Origin: Oscillospiraceae bacterium
GTDB taxonomy: Bacteria > Bacillota > Clostridia > Oscillospirales > Ruminococcaceae
Assembly (NCBI GenBank): GCA_031281115.1
Contig: JAITFV010000168.1
Coordinates: 1 to 16,119 of the forward strand
DNA length: 16,119 bases
Direction of reading: 5' to 3'
Both the position numbers and the translations under genes were made by a program. This document shows, one piece after another, positions 1 through 7,115 of the stretch (its first letter is position 1; the number at the start of each line of letters is the position of its first letter). The notes under the pieces are model-generated. The model saw only the letters and a program-made list of their open reading frames with translations. It was not told the origin of the DNA and ran no database searches.

Positions 1-30
1 AAAGTCTACTGCTTTTAAAGTAAAATAATT

Positions 31-75
31 ACTCCTCTGCTATAATATAGTTTTCCTACATTATATCAGAGGAGT
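31..75 (-). terminator. Stem-loop after the GH18 gene, probable terminator
   Basis: The arms ACTCCTCTG (31-39) and CAGAGGAGT (67-75) are perfectly complementary, and the AT-rich inner bases extend the stem. Read leftward, the hairpin lies 22 bases after the GH18 stop codon and is followed by a T-rich stretch (AATTATTTTACTTT). The T tract is interrupted, so termination strength is uncertain. Confidence 0.5.
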
Positions 76-97
76 TGTGTGCAATGCAATGAAAAGT

Positions 98-1048
98 TTA
101 TCTGCGCAGCATCGGCAAAACATTCTGCTGTGCATTACGGGCGAAGTTGTATTCGTTCGTTGCGTCCCATTGCACGCTCCACGTCATCAAACCGCCGAGG
201 CAGCTGTACGGACACTGGCAGATTTCAAAGTCGCCGCGGAAGCCTGTTGTGAGCCTGCGGAAAGCTTCGTTAATCTGTGTGTTTGTAAGGAAGCCGTTAT
301 AGGCGGCGCGTGGTGTTGCGGGCAGCCCTACAGAAACTTTGTTCGGCGGCAAGCCCGGGTAATAAACGCCTGTATCGGCAATCCTGAAGCCGCGAATAAC
401 CGCCTCGGTCAAATAGACAATGAAATCCACCGTCCCCGATTCATACGGACGGAAGCCGAGCCCGAACATTGAGCCACTGTTGTAATACTGCATATGTATT
501 CTTGTGATGCGGTTTCCAAAGTGCAGAATTATAGGCATATAATTCCCCCAGTGACCGCCGTAGCGCGCGATTGCGCCCACTAAGTTCAGCGTTTCGGGCG
601 CCATCGTGAGCATGAAGCCTCGCGGGAACGAGTGCATAACCGCATCAATACCGTCGATTACGCCTTTAACAGTACCGGTGGGATTCCACGGGTTTCCGGA
701 AACCATCATACCGTCCTCAACGTCAATATCAACGCCGTCTAATCCCAAATCGCGGCAGATTTCGTAAAGGCTGTCGGCAAAACGCCTTACCTTTGCGGGA
801 GTATCGAGTGTTACGGTTACGCCGCCACCGCCGACCGAAACGAGAACTTTTTGTCCGCGGTTTTGCAAGGTGCGAACGCAGTTTCTTGTGGGAATATCGG
901 GACCCGCCCACCTGCAAACCCCTTGGGCATCAGGCGCGACGAAAGCAAGAATTACTTCGGTATACATGGCCGGCACGGAGGTAAGCGGAACTCTGGCGCG
1001 TCCGGGCAGGTTCCATGTCTGCCAGTAACCCGAAAGTACAGGTTTCAT
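98..1048 (-). CDS. Glycoside hydrolase family 18 (chitinase-like) protein
   Basis: A 316-residue protein with the GH18 catalytic signature DGVDIDVE at residues 104-111; E111 would be the proton donor of the substrate-assisted mechanism used on N-acetylglucosamine polymers. Also visible are SVGG (71-74), which fits the conserved beta-3 strand, a MQYYNSG motif matching the substrate-binding Met-x-Tyr region, and a C-terminal MTWSVQWD stretch fitting the last barrel strand with its conserved Trp. The length matches a single catalytic barrel with no carbohydrate-binding domain. No signal peptide is seen, so the product may be cytoplasmic or exported by another route. The start is supported by AAGGAGATG about 7 bases upstream on the minus strand. 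A TATAAT at 1083-1088 (minus strand) could be its -10, but no good -35 is seen. The substrate (chitin, peptidoglycan-derived or N-glycan) cannot be told from sequence. Confidence 0.85.
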   Translation of the reverse strand: MKPVLSGYWQTWNLPGRARVPLTSVPAMYTEVILAFVAPDAQGVCRWAGPDIPTRNCVRTLQNRGQKVLVSVGGGGVTVTLDTPAKVRRFADSLYEICRDLGLDGVDIDVEDGMMVSGNPWNPTGTVKGVIDGIDAVMHSFPRGFMLTMAPETLNLVGAIARYGGHWGNYMPIILHFGNRITRIHMQYYNSGSMFGLGFRPYESGTVDFIVYLTEAVIRGFRIADTGVYYPGLPPNKVSVGLPATPRAAYNGFLTNTQINEAFRRLTTGFRGDFEICQCPYSCLGGLMTWSVQWDATNEYNFARNAQQNVLPMLRR

Positions 1049-1102
1049 ATAAAATCATCTCCTTATGTAAAAATAGTATTACATTATATGCAGAGCGCGA
1101 AA

Positions 1103-1130
1103 AACTGCCCCGCTTCAAAGTAGGGCAGTT
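1103..1130 (-). terminator. Leftward hairpin with T run, upstream of the GH18 gene
   Basis: AACTGCCC (1103-1110) and GGGCAGTT (1123-1130) form a perfect 8-bp stem. On the minus strand it is followed by a run of T, the form of an intrinsic terminator. It lies upstream of the candidate GH18 -10 (1083-1088), with no minus-strand gene before it. It may shield the GH18 gene from transcription coming out of the repeat region, or act as a leader attenuator. Confidence 0.5.
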
Positions 1131-1132
1131 AA

Positions 1133-1330
1133 TACTGTTATCCATTTAAGAAATGGATATACTCGATTAACTTAAAATTCTATAAATTTTAAGTTAATCG
1201 GGATTGCGCTGTCTGTGGACAGCGCCCGCAAACCGCAGTTTGCGGAAACCCCTTTAATTTTAAAATATTATATATTTTAAAGTTAAAGGACTATAACAGG
1301 GTTCCGCGCTGTCATAGCAGCGCAATCCCT
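1133..1330. repeat. Palindromic repeat, copy 1, split by a 136-base insertion
   Basis: The outer parts (1133-1159 and 1296-1330) match the repeat at 5600-5661 nearly base for base; the middle (1160-1295) is absent from that copy. Long-range pairing is possible between GGGATTGCGCTG (1200-1211, inside the insertion) and CAGCGCAATCCC (1318-1329, in the outer repeat). With several local hairpins, nearly the whole stretch can fold. There is no coding capacity. It fills most of the gene-free interval between the GH18 gene and lon and looks like a small non-autonomous mobile or REP-like element. Confidence 0.75.
1160..1295. mobile_element. Putative MITE-like insertion inside the palindromic repeat
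   Basis: These 136 bases (including a 2-base duplication) interrupt a sequence that is continuous at 5620-5630. The junctions fit a TA target duplication: the empty site reads ATGGATAACAG, and the filled site reads ATGGATA, insert, ATAACAG. Inside are four hairpins: 1164-1200 (perfect 16-bp arms), 1206-1225, 1226-1245 and 1251-1289 (17-bp arms, one wobble). The ends, TACTCGATTAACTT and the reverse complement TAGTCCTTTAACTT, form imperfect inverted repeats. TA duplications are typical of IS630/mariner-type transposition; that link is inference. Confidence 0.5.
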
Positions 1331-1429
1331 TAGTATAATTTGTAGAATTTCTCGGATTTATTTTGCTTGTTTATTAATTCATAGCTCAACAAGGCATTAT
1401 ATGTTAAACCATTTTCGTTTTATTTCCGC

Positions 1430-1458
1430 TTGAAATTTTCACGTTTGTGTGTTATAAT
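1430..1458 (+). promoter_or_regulatory. Sigma-70/SigA-type promoter of lon
   Basis: TTGAAA (1430-1435), a 17-base spacer and a perfect TATAAT (1453-1458). Transcription should begin near 1465. This excludes the in-frame GTG at 1447 as the lon start and supports ATG 1498. No CIRCE-type heat-shock operator was seen nearby. Confidence 0.85.
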
Positions 1459-1497
1459 TCATTTAATATACAAAATTCGCGAAAGGATTTACATATA

Positions 1498-3921
1498 ATG
1501 AGTACAAGGAACAATGAAAATATTGAAATTATGCCCGCTCTTCCGATGCGCGGGCTGGTAGTTTTTCCCGGAATGGTTCTGCATTTTGATGTGGGCAGGG
1601 ATAAATCTGTTCACGCTTTAAAAACCGCTGCTGCCGGAAACAGGAAAATTTTTCTTGTGGCTCAGCGGGATTCAGCCGTACCCGACCCGCTGTTTGACGA
1701 AATTTATAAAATCGGCGTAATTGCTGAAATTCGGCAGATTCTCCGCACACCCGACAACACCACGCGAGTCTTAGTCGAAGGGCTGACGAAGGCGCGTATA
1801 CTCAAATTTCGGGGAACCGAGCCGTTTATTGAATGTGAGGTTACGTCGATAGAGCAGCGTAATGCTGCTATGTCAGCTGACCAGGCGACCGCGCTGCTTC
1901 GGGTTTTAAACGAAACGTTCAGGGAATACAGCAGTCTCGCGCCGAAAATGCCGCCGGAATTGTACGAAAATATTATCACCGAAAAGAGTTTGCCGCACTT
2001 ATTTGATAAAATCGTTTTCAATATCTATCTGAAGGTGGAAGACAAGCAGAAACTCCTTGAAATCAGCAGCTTAAAAAGGCGTATAGAATCGCTGATTACA
2101 GTGCTTGAAAATGAAGCCGACGTGATGGAACTTGAAATAGATATTCATGACCGCGTGAAAGACGCGCTCGACAAAAACCAGCGCGAGTATTACCTGCGCG
2201 AGCAAATGAGAATCTTATCAAAACAGCTTGGACAGGGCGAGGATTTACAGGAAGAAGCCGACGATTACATAGACGAAATAGAAAAACTCGGATTTGAAGC
2301 GGATATAGAAGAAAAACTTATTAAAGAAGCAGAGCGGTTATATAAACTATCAATTCACTCGCAGGAAGCGGGCGTCGTCCGCAGCTACCTTGACACGGTG
2401 CTTGATATGCCGTGGAAGAAGCTTACGAAAGACAAAACTGATATTTATAAAGCGGGCGTTCAGCTCGACAAAGACCATTACGGACTTAAAAAGGTTAAGG
2501 AGCGTATTCTCGAATTATTCGCAGTTCGCACACTCAACCCCGACTTAAAAGGGCAGATTATTTGCTTAGTGGGACCGCCGGGCGTTGGTAAAACCTCGGT
2601 CGGAAAATCAATTGCGAAGTCTTTAGGAAGAAAATACGCGCGTATTTCCCTCGGCGGCGTACGCGATGAAGCTGAAATCCGCGGTCACAGAAAAACCTAC
2701 ATAGGTTCAATGCCCGGACGTATAGTCAATGCCGTGAAGCAGGCGAAATCCATGAATCCGCTGATTCTGCTTGATGAAATAGACAAGCTCGGCAGCGACT
2801 ACAAAGGCGACCCATCTTCGGCTCTGCTTGAGGTTTTGGATGTGGAGCAGAACAGTAAGTTCATCGACCATTATCTTGAGATTCCGCTTGATTTAAGCCG
2901 CGTACTTTTCGTGACGACGGCGAATACTACGGATACGATTCCCGCGCCACTGCTCGACCGTATGGAAGTTATTGAGCTCGGGAGCTATACTCGCGAAGAG
3001 AAGTTTAATATAGCGAGGAAGCATCTGATTCCGAAACAGCTGAAAAAGCACGGCGAAAAAGCCTCAATGCTTAAAATACGTGACAGCGCGGTTTATGCTG
3101 TAATTGATTTTTACACGCGTGAGGCGGGGGTGCGAAAATTAGAGCAGCGTATTGCGGCGATTTGCAGAAAAGCGGCAAAGAAGCTTGTCACGGGTGAAGC
3201 GAGCGTCACCGTCACGGATAAGAACCTTAAAGATTTCTTAGGCGTAAAAAGATACACGCCGGATATACTTCTCAAGCAAGATGAAATAGGCACTGTGAAC
3301 GGCTTAGCATGGACATCGGTTGGCGGCGTACTTATGCCGCTTGAAGTTGCAACGATGGAGGGTACAGGCAAAATTGAAATCACGGGCTGCCTCGGCGAGG
3401 TTATGACCGAATCATCGAAAATAGCCGTGAGCCTTGTACGGGTGCTTGCGCCGCGCTACGGGATTAATCCCGATTTTTACAAAGACTTAGACCTGCACAT
3501 TCATGCACCCGAGGGTGCAGTCCCGAAAGATGGGCCGTCAGCGGGAATCACGATGGTGACTGCGCTTGTGTCGGCGTTATCCGGGATTGCAGTTCGGCGC
3601 GATGTGGCGATGACGGGTGAGATTACGCTGCACGGCAGGGTCCTACCAATCGGCGGCTTAAAAGAAAAAACAATGGCGGCGTATAAAGCAGGAATAAAAA
3701 CTGTTATAATCCCGATTGAAAATGAGCCGGATATTGAAGAGCTTGACGATGTCATTAAAAGCAATCTGAAATTCGTAACCGCGGAGAACATAAGCACAGT
3801 TTTGGAAACCGCGCTCGTGAAAACTAACATTGCGCCTTATAAAAAGCCGGATACGAAGTTAGAAGCAGATGTAATTCCGCTAACTGACAGCGAAGGCAAA
3901 GCAGCGGTTAAAATTGATTAA
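1498..3921 (+). CDS. lon: ATP-dependent protease Lon (La)
   Basis: An 807-residue cytoplasmic AAA+ serine protease that unfolds and degrades misfolded and regulatory proteins. Order of parts: N-terminal substrate-binding LON domain (about 10-200), coiled linker (about 200-310), AAA+ module with Walker A GPPGVGKT (359-366) and Walker B LILLDEID, then the proteolytic domain. The catalytic dyad is S681, within KDGPSAG, and K722, within GGLKEK; both sit where the well-studied Escherichia coli enzyme has S679 and K722. Length is normal and nothing is missing. ATG 1498 is chosen because it lies downstream of the promoter and has GAAAGGA about 11 bases before it. The gene is monocistronic, ending at a strong terminator. 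The C-terminal tail after about residue 775 is variable, as usual in the family. Confidence 0.97.
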   Translation: MSTRNNENIEIMPALPMRGLVVFPGMVLHFDVGRDKSVHALKTAAAGNRKIFLVAQRDSAVPDPLFDEIYKIGVIAEIRQILRTPDNTTRVLVEGLTKARILKFRGTEPFIECEVTSIEQRNAAMSADQATALLRVLNETFREYSSLAPKMPPELYENIITEKSLPHLFDKIVFNIYLKVEDKQKLLEISSLKRRIESLITVLENEADVMELEIDIHDRVKDALDKNQREYYLREQMRILSKQLGQGEDLQEEADDYIDEIEKLGFEADIEEKLIKEAERLYKLSIHSQEAGVVRSYLDTVLDMPWKKLTKDKTDIYKAGVQLDKDHYGLKKVKERILELFAVRTLNPDLKGQIICLVGPPGVGKTSVGKSIAKSLGRKYARISLGGVRDEAEIRGHRKTYIGSMPGRIVNAVKQAKSMNPLILLDEIDKLGSDYKGDPSSALLEVLDVEQNSKFIDHYLEIPLDLSRVLFVTTANTTDTIPAPLLDRMEVIELGSYTREEKFNIARKHLIPKQLKKHGEKASMLKIRDSAVYAVIDFYTREAGVRKLEQRIAAICRKAAKKLVTGEASVTVTDKNLKDFLGVKRYTPDILLKQDEIGTVNGLAWTSVGGVLMPLEVATMEGTGKIEITGCLGEVMTESSKIAVSLVRVLAPRYGINPDFYKDLDLHIHAPEGAVPKDGPSAGITMVTALVSALSGIAVRRDVAMTGEITLHGRVLPIGGLKEKTMAAYKAGIKTVIIPIENEPDIEELDDVIKSNLKFVTAENISTVLETALVKTNIAPYKKPDTKLEADVIPLTDSEGKAAVKID

Positions 3922-3961
3922 ACCAAGAAGCCCCGATTTTAAAAGTCGGGGTTTCTTGGTT
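3921..3961. terminator. Bidirectional intrinsic terminator between lon and the vWA gene
   Basis: The arms AACCAAGAAGCCCCGA (from 3921) and TCGGGGTTTCTTGGTT (to 3961) pair with one G-U. A-rich and T-rich flanks on both sides let it end transcription of both convergent genes. It starts at the last base of the lon stop codon. Confidence 0.9.
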
Positions 3962-3977
3962 TAGAGTATATCAAGCA

Positions 3978-5471
3978 TTACTGCAAGTAACGATTAATAA
4001 TTTTTATCAACAGCTCGTTCAGCTTTTCGACGTCGTAGTCGCCGATTGTCGGTTCAACGTGCCGCCCTGTGCTGATTCCGGAGTGTCCGGTAACAAAGGT
4101 GTAAGTTCCGCCGGTAGTCATTGCAAGAGTTCGCATGAGGAATTCAGTTTCTGTGCAGCCATCGCTCGCAAGCAGCGGTATGATTCGGATTCCTTTTTCT
4201 GCCGCTTCAAGTGCAAGGCGAGACATTGCAGGAACTGTTGTTTGGTTGTGATGCGGGGGTGCGTCAAGCACTATAAACATCAGCTTCACAGAGTCGTCTA
4301 ACCATGTATGCTCGTGAATAGCGTTCTGAAGCGCGGCATCTACAGCCTCGGGGCGGTCACCGCCGCCTGCTGCGTTCTGTGCGTTAAGGTTCCTGACCTG
4401 CGCGGCTATGTCGGTAGAAAAAGTGAAAGGACGGACAACATATTCATCGCCTATATCGCGGTAGAAATTAACGCTTAACCGAATCGGCAAATTCGCATTA
4501 TTGCTGCTTACAGAATTAATAACATAATCAATTTCAGCTTGCAAATAATGCAGCTCGTCACCCATAGAACCCGTGGTATCAATCACAAACATCAAGTCTA
4601 ATTTCAGCTCCGCGGGGCTTTTCGCACCCTTGAATATGAAAACATTTTCGGCAGCTGCGTGAGCAGTTTGCGTTTCGCCGTTTGCAGTGACAGTAAATGT
4701 TGTCGGTGAGTTGAATTCAAGAAGGGGATTTAATGCGCGGAAAACATAGGCTATGCCTTCATGGTTGGTGATTGCTTTGAATCCTGTAATGCTTACCTCT
4801 GCGCCGCGAATCGGGTTGCCGTTCTCGTCAGTGACTTTAACAATATACCTCCTTGTCGGGTGTAATTGCCAGTGAGTGGTAAAACCACGGAATTCATGGT
4901 TCTGTCCCATAAGATTTACCCAGAAATCCCAATTGTTATTGTCGTTCCATTCGCCTGCCGTCATCAGTCCCGCCTGCACCTGAATGCTGACGGATTGAGA
5001 TTGCGCTGCGATAGAATATTCGCCGGATATATCACCGAAAAATTCAGCAGACGGCATATCGCCGGAAAACATAACATCAGTTTCTGCAGCCAATATCGGC
5101 GAAACTGTGCTTAAAACCCCGCCTCCGCTCGGGCTCTCGTCATCAGTGACAGAACGCGCTGCTGCCATATCGGCGGTGAGTGCGGTTTCGCGTTCGGATT
5201 CGCGGGCAACTGCAGGCGTTTCTGCAGGGGAAGCAGGCGGCTCGGAGTATACAATATCACCGCCGCTGCCGGCGATGTAAGTATCCTCATAACCGGACTC
5301 AGGCTCGGGGGCAGCAGCTTCATTATTCGAGGTAAAATCTGCTTCTGCAGGTGCAGGGAAGCCGAGTTCCGGCAGGTCAGAATTCTCCTCTGTGCCTTGG
5401 TTCTCGCCCGAGGCGCACGCGCTGATTAAAAGCGCGAAAATAAGTAAAAAGCAAGTAAATAATTTTTTCAT
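3978..5471 (-). CDS. Surface lipoprotein with von Willebrand factor A domain
   Basis: A 497-residue predicted lipoprotein. The N-terminus has two lysines, a hydrophobic stretch and a lipobox ending at C19 (I-S-A-C), so the mature protein should be lipid-anchored outside the membrane. Residues about 20-160 are low-complexity and rich in Ala, Glu, Pro and Ser, likely a disordered spacer. About 205-275 looks like a beta-sandwich of the carboxypeptidase-regulatory or Ig-like type (DENGNPIRGAEVSI). The vWA domain runs from about 293 to the end, with a MIDAS motif D298-T-T-G-S302 and LMFIVLDAPPH as the later strand region. Such domains bind ligands through a metal ion; the partner here is unknown. 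ATG 5471 has AAAGGAG about 6 bases upstream. It is convergent with lon and appears monocistronic. Confidence 0.85.
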   Translation of the reverse strand: MKKLFTCFLLIFALLISACASGENQGTEENSDLPELGFPAPAEADFTSNNEAAAPEPESGYEDTYIAGSGGDIVYSEPPASPAETPAVARESERETALTADMAAARSVTDDESPSGGGVLSTVSPILAAETDVMFSGDMPSAEFFGDISGEYSIAAQSQSVSIQVQAGLMTAGEWNDNNNWDFWVNLMGQNHEFRGFTTHWQLHPTRRYIVKVTDENGNPIRGAEVSITGFKAITNHEGIAYVFRALNPLLEFNSPTTFTVTANGETQTAHAAAENVFIFKGAKSPAELKLDLMFVIDTTGSMGDELHYLQAEIDYVINSVSSNNANLPIRLSVNFYRDIGDEYVVRPFTFSTDIAAQVRNLNAQNAAGGGDRPEAVDAALQNAIHEHTWLDDSVKLMFIVLDAPPHHNQTTVPAMSRLALEAAEKGIRIIPLLASDGCTETEFLMRTLAMTTGGTYTFVTGHSGISTGRHVEPTIGDYDVEKLNELLIKIINRYLQ

Positions 5472-5528
5472 GATGAACTCCTTTCAAAATATCCTGTTAT
5501 TCATAAAACAACGCTCGAAATATAAAAG

Positions 5529-5557
5529 TTGCAAATTTCAAAAAAATATGGTAAAAT
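5529..5557 (+). promoter_or_regulatory. Probable promoter of thiN
   Basis: TTGCAA (5529-5534), a 17-base spacer and TAAAAT (5552-5557). It predicts a leader of about 135 bases that contains the palindromic repeat at 5600-5661. No TPP riboswitch consensus was recognised in the leader. Confidence 0.6.
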
Positions 5558-5599
5558 AATTGCAGGGGTGATTTTTATACCGGACGGGTGTGCTTCTTA

Positions 5600-5661
5600 T
5601 ACTGTTATCCATTTAAGAGATGGATAACAGGGTTCCGCGCTGTCGCAGCAGCGCCATCCCT
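5600..5661. repeat. Palindromic repeat, copy 2 (uninterrupted)
   Basis: Same sequence as the outer parts of the element at 1133-1330, without the insertion. It folds into two hairpins: CTGTTATCCAT (5602-5612) with ATGGATAACAG (5620-5630), and GCGCTG with CAGCGC (about 5637-5653). It sits in the thiN leader, so it would be transcribed. Two copies in 4.5 kb suggest a dispersed family in this genome. Confidence 0.75.
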
Positions 5662-5699
5662 AAAATCCAATAAACCGGCTTATTTGAGATGAGGAAAAT

Positions 5700-6320
5700 A
5701 TGCGTGCAGTAATTATCAGTGGCGGAGAAATAAGCGATTACGACTATATAAAAAGCCGGATTATGCAATTCTGCGCAGATATTATAATCTGCGCAGACAG
5801 CGGATATAATCACGCTGTTAAGATGGAGCTTGCGGTTAATCTTATCGCCGGAGACTTCGATTCAATCGGCAAAATTCCCGAAAATATAGAAACCGCCCGC
5901 TATCCGTCTGAAAAAAATCAAACCGATACGGAAATCGCACTTTCTCACGCAAGGGAAGCAGGCGCGCAGGAGTTTTTAATCGTCGGCGCAACCGGAACCC
6001 GCACAGACCATATGCTTACGAATATTTTCATGCTTAAAAACTGCCTTGAATGCGGGGAAAGAGCAGCAATTATTGACGAACACAACAGAATCAGGATAAC
6101 TGATTCAAAGCTTGAAATTAAAGATAAAAAAGACAGTATTATCTCACTTGTACCGCTCACGGATTGCATCGGCGTAACAACAGAAGGGCTTAAATATCCG
6201 CTAAAAAGCGCCGAGTTAAAACTCGGCGAGGGGTTCGGCGTCAGCAATGTTATGATAGGTGACAAAGCATTGGTATTAGTTGATAAAGGTATAATGCTTG
6301 TGATTGAAGCGCGGGATTGA
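5700..6320 (+). CDS. thiN: Thiamine pyrophosphokinase
   Basis: A 206-residue cytoplasmic enzyme that transfers pyrophosphate from ATP to thiamine, giving thiamine diphosphate. Family motifs are present in order: ICADSG (30-35), GDFDS (51-55; acidic metal and ATP contacts), KNQTDTE (72-78, the K-x-x-T-D motif) and GATGTRTDH (96-104, the G-R-x-D-H-like nucleotide site), followed by a C-terminal beta-rich thiamine-binding region with LTDCIGVTTEGLKYPL. Length is normal for bacterial ThiN. The start ATG 5700 follows GATGAGG at about 7 bases. In many Firmicutes this gene follows rsgA and rpe; here it stands alone, and its stop codon overlaps the promoter of the next RNA gene. Confidence 0.93.
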   Translation: MRAVIISGGEISDYDYIKSRIMQFCADIIICADSGYNHAVKMELAVNLIAGDFDSIGKIPENIETARYPSEKNQTDTEIALSHAREAGAQEFLIVGATGTRTDHMLTNIFMLKNCLECGERAAIIDEHNRIRITDSKLEIKDKKDSIISLVPLTDCIGVTTEGLKYPLKSAELKLGEGFGVSNVMIGDKALVLVDKGIMLVIEARD

Positions 6321-6345
6321 CAAGGTAGTAGGTTTATGATACAAT
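6317..6345 (+). promoter_or_regulatory. Promoter for tRNA-Ala, overlapping the thiN stop
   Basis: A perfect TTGACA (6317-6322), a 17-base spacer and TACAAT (6340-6345). The -35 overlaps the TGA of thiN. Transcription would start near 6352, leaving a leader of about 110 bases before the tRNA. In that leader GGGAGCGTAAC (6372-6382) can pair imperfectly with GTTACATTCCC (6392-6402). No other gene is seen there. Confidence 0.7.
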
Positions 6346-6464
6346 TGTAAAAAAGGATTGTTGATTCAACCGGGAGCGTAACTTAAACTCGGTTACATTC
6401 CCAAAACCATAAAGCAAAAACCAGGAAGAAAAATATTACAAATACAGTCATAGACTGCATATTC

Positions 6465-6540
6465 GGGGCATTAGCTCAGTTGGGAGAGTATCTGACTGGC
6501 AGTCAGAGGGTCGTCGGTTCGAGCCCGATATGCTCCACCA
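6465..6540 (+). tRNA. tRNA-Ala, anticodon GGC
   Basis: A 76-base cloverleaf with encoded CCA. Acceptor GGGGCAT pairs with ATGCTCC and includes the G3-U70 wobble pair that identifies alanine tRNAs. The D arm is GCTC/GAGT with AGTTGGGA in the loop. The anticodon stem TCTGA/TCAGA encloses CTGGCAG, giving anticodon GGC. The T arm is GTCGG/CCGAT around TTCGAGC. It is the last clearly chromosomal gene before the accessory island. tRNA genes are common integration sites, but no repeat of its 3' end was found in the window. Confidence 0.96.
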
Positions 6541-6548
6541 TCAAGAAA

Positions 6549-6573
6549 CGTCTTTATTGATACAATAGAGACG
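6549..6573 (+). other. Hairpin just after the tRNA
   Basis: CGTCTTTATTG (6549-6559) and CAATAGAGACG (6563-6573) form an 11-bp stem with one wobble pair and a 3-base loop, nine bases after the tRNA. It may help 3' processing or act with the following terminator. A related string, ATTGTATCAATAGAGA, occurs near 15993-16008. Confidence 0.5.
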
Positions 6574-6579
6574 GTGACG

Positions 6580-6605
6580 AAAAGCCCTTGATTTCAAGGG
6601 CTTTT
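6580..6605 (+). terminator. Intrinsic terminator of the tRNA unit
   Basis: Perfect 11-bp arms AAAAGCCCTTG (6580-6590) and CAAGGGCTTTT (6595-6605) around a 4-base loop, ending in a short T run. It closes the tRNA transcript and could work in both directions. Confidence 0.8.
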
Positions 6606-6724
6606 CCGATTGTCAGAGGATAAATCCGCTCGTTTTAGGGGCGGTTTCTTTGTGCCTTGTCCGTTGAAACCTTATTTTTTTTCGCCGATCGGTTTCAAAA
6701 TCTGCTGTGTACAAATTGAGGAAA

Positions 6725-6843
6725 CGTGAAAAAGTATAGCCTTTCGTGAAAAGGTGTAACCGCTCGGTTTCATTTTTACTTATCGTGAAATAGTGTAACC
6801 GTTCCCATTTGAAAATCTGACCTTTCGTGAAATGATGTAACCG
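6725..6843 (+). repeat. Left cluster of CGTGAAA...TGTAACCG direct repeats
   Basis: Four units in the same orientation: 6725-6741 (degenerate), 6745-6762, 6784-6801 and 6826-6843. The core is CGTGAAAWRRTGTAACCG and spacings are 20, 39 and 42 bases, close to whole helical turns. A CGGTTTCA motif follows unit two, and CGGTTTCAAAA also occurs near 6690. The same units recur in the same orientation at 15886-16004. They resemble the multiple end repeats of IS21-type elements or protein-binding iterons, but no transposase accompanies them. About 6606-6724 holds no other recognisable feature. Confidence 0.8.
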
Positions 6844-6850
6844 CAAAGAA

Positions 6851-6897
6851 AAACGCCCTGCATGGCGGCTCTATCGAACCATCCGCACAGGGCGTTT
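6851..6897 (-). terminator. Leftward terminator after the recombinase remnant
   Basis: Perfect 10-bp arms AAACGCCCTG (6851-6860) and CAGGGCGTTT (6888-6897). Read leftward, the stem is followed by TTCTTT. It begins 9 bases past the stop codon at 6906 and closes the short leftward operon. Confidence 0.75.
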
Positions 6898-6905
6898 CCG
6901 TATCG

Positions 6906-7115
6906 TTAAATTTCCGTCTCGATAACCGTGCCGTCCTTGAAAGTGAAAGCGGCGGTCGTTTCGTTCACCGTCACCGAATCCACCGTGGCGTACCACAGCC
7001 GCTCGTCAAACTCAGTCAACGCTCCGCTGCACTCTCCGAGTTCAGCGATGAACCGGGTAATGGCTTCACGTTTTGCGTTTCGGCTTTGTTTTTCGTCATT
7101 GACATTGTTAATACG
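6906..7115 (-). pseudogene. C-terminal remnant of a large serine recombinase
   Basis: Sixty-nine open codons ending at a TAA (6906-6908). The translation contains FDERLWYATVDSVTV and then FKDGTVIETEI, a pattern I recognise from the far C-terminus of the large serine recombinases (TnpX-like) of clostridial conjugative and mobilizable elements. The catalytic resolvase domain and zinc ribbon are absent. The segment lies in the same frame as the upstream HTH gene, separated only by that gene's TAA. It has no ATG, GTG or TTG before its conserved part; ATT at 7110-7112 is the only near-start. The nearest ATG pair opens another frame that stops after 25 codons. It may be decayed, or a small expressed ORF with an unusual start. 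Recombinase identity is recognition by pattern, not a search. Confidence 0.6.

Noticed and set aside
77..472. Rightward 131-codon reading frame over the GH18 gene
   Set aside because: It is antisense to a clear catalytic-motif gene and has no family features of its own.
1447..1497. GTG 1447 as the lon start, adding 17 residues
   Set aside because: It lies upstream of the -10 element (1453-1458), so it would not be on the transcript. ATG 1498 has a ribosome binding site and gives a normal-length protein.
5558..5699. TPP riboswitch before thiN
   Set aside because: No thi-box motifs were recognised; the leader is mostly the palindromic repeat.
6465..6540. tRNA-Ala as the attachment site of the island
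   Set aside because: No second copy of the tRNA 3' end occurs at the right side of the window. The repeat clusters are better boundary candidates, though the true end could lie outside the window.
6725..6843. CRISPR array
   Set aside because: Units are short and variable, spacings are 20-42 bases and unequal, the same units occur in a second cluster, and there are no cas genes.
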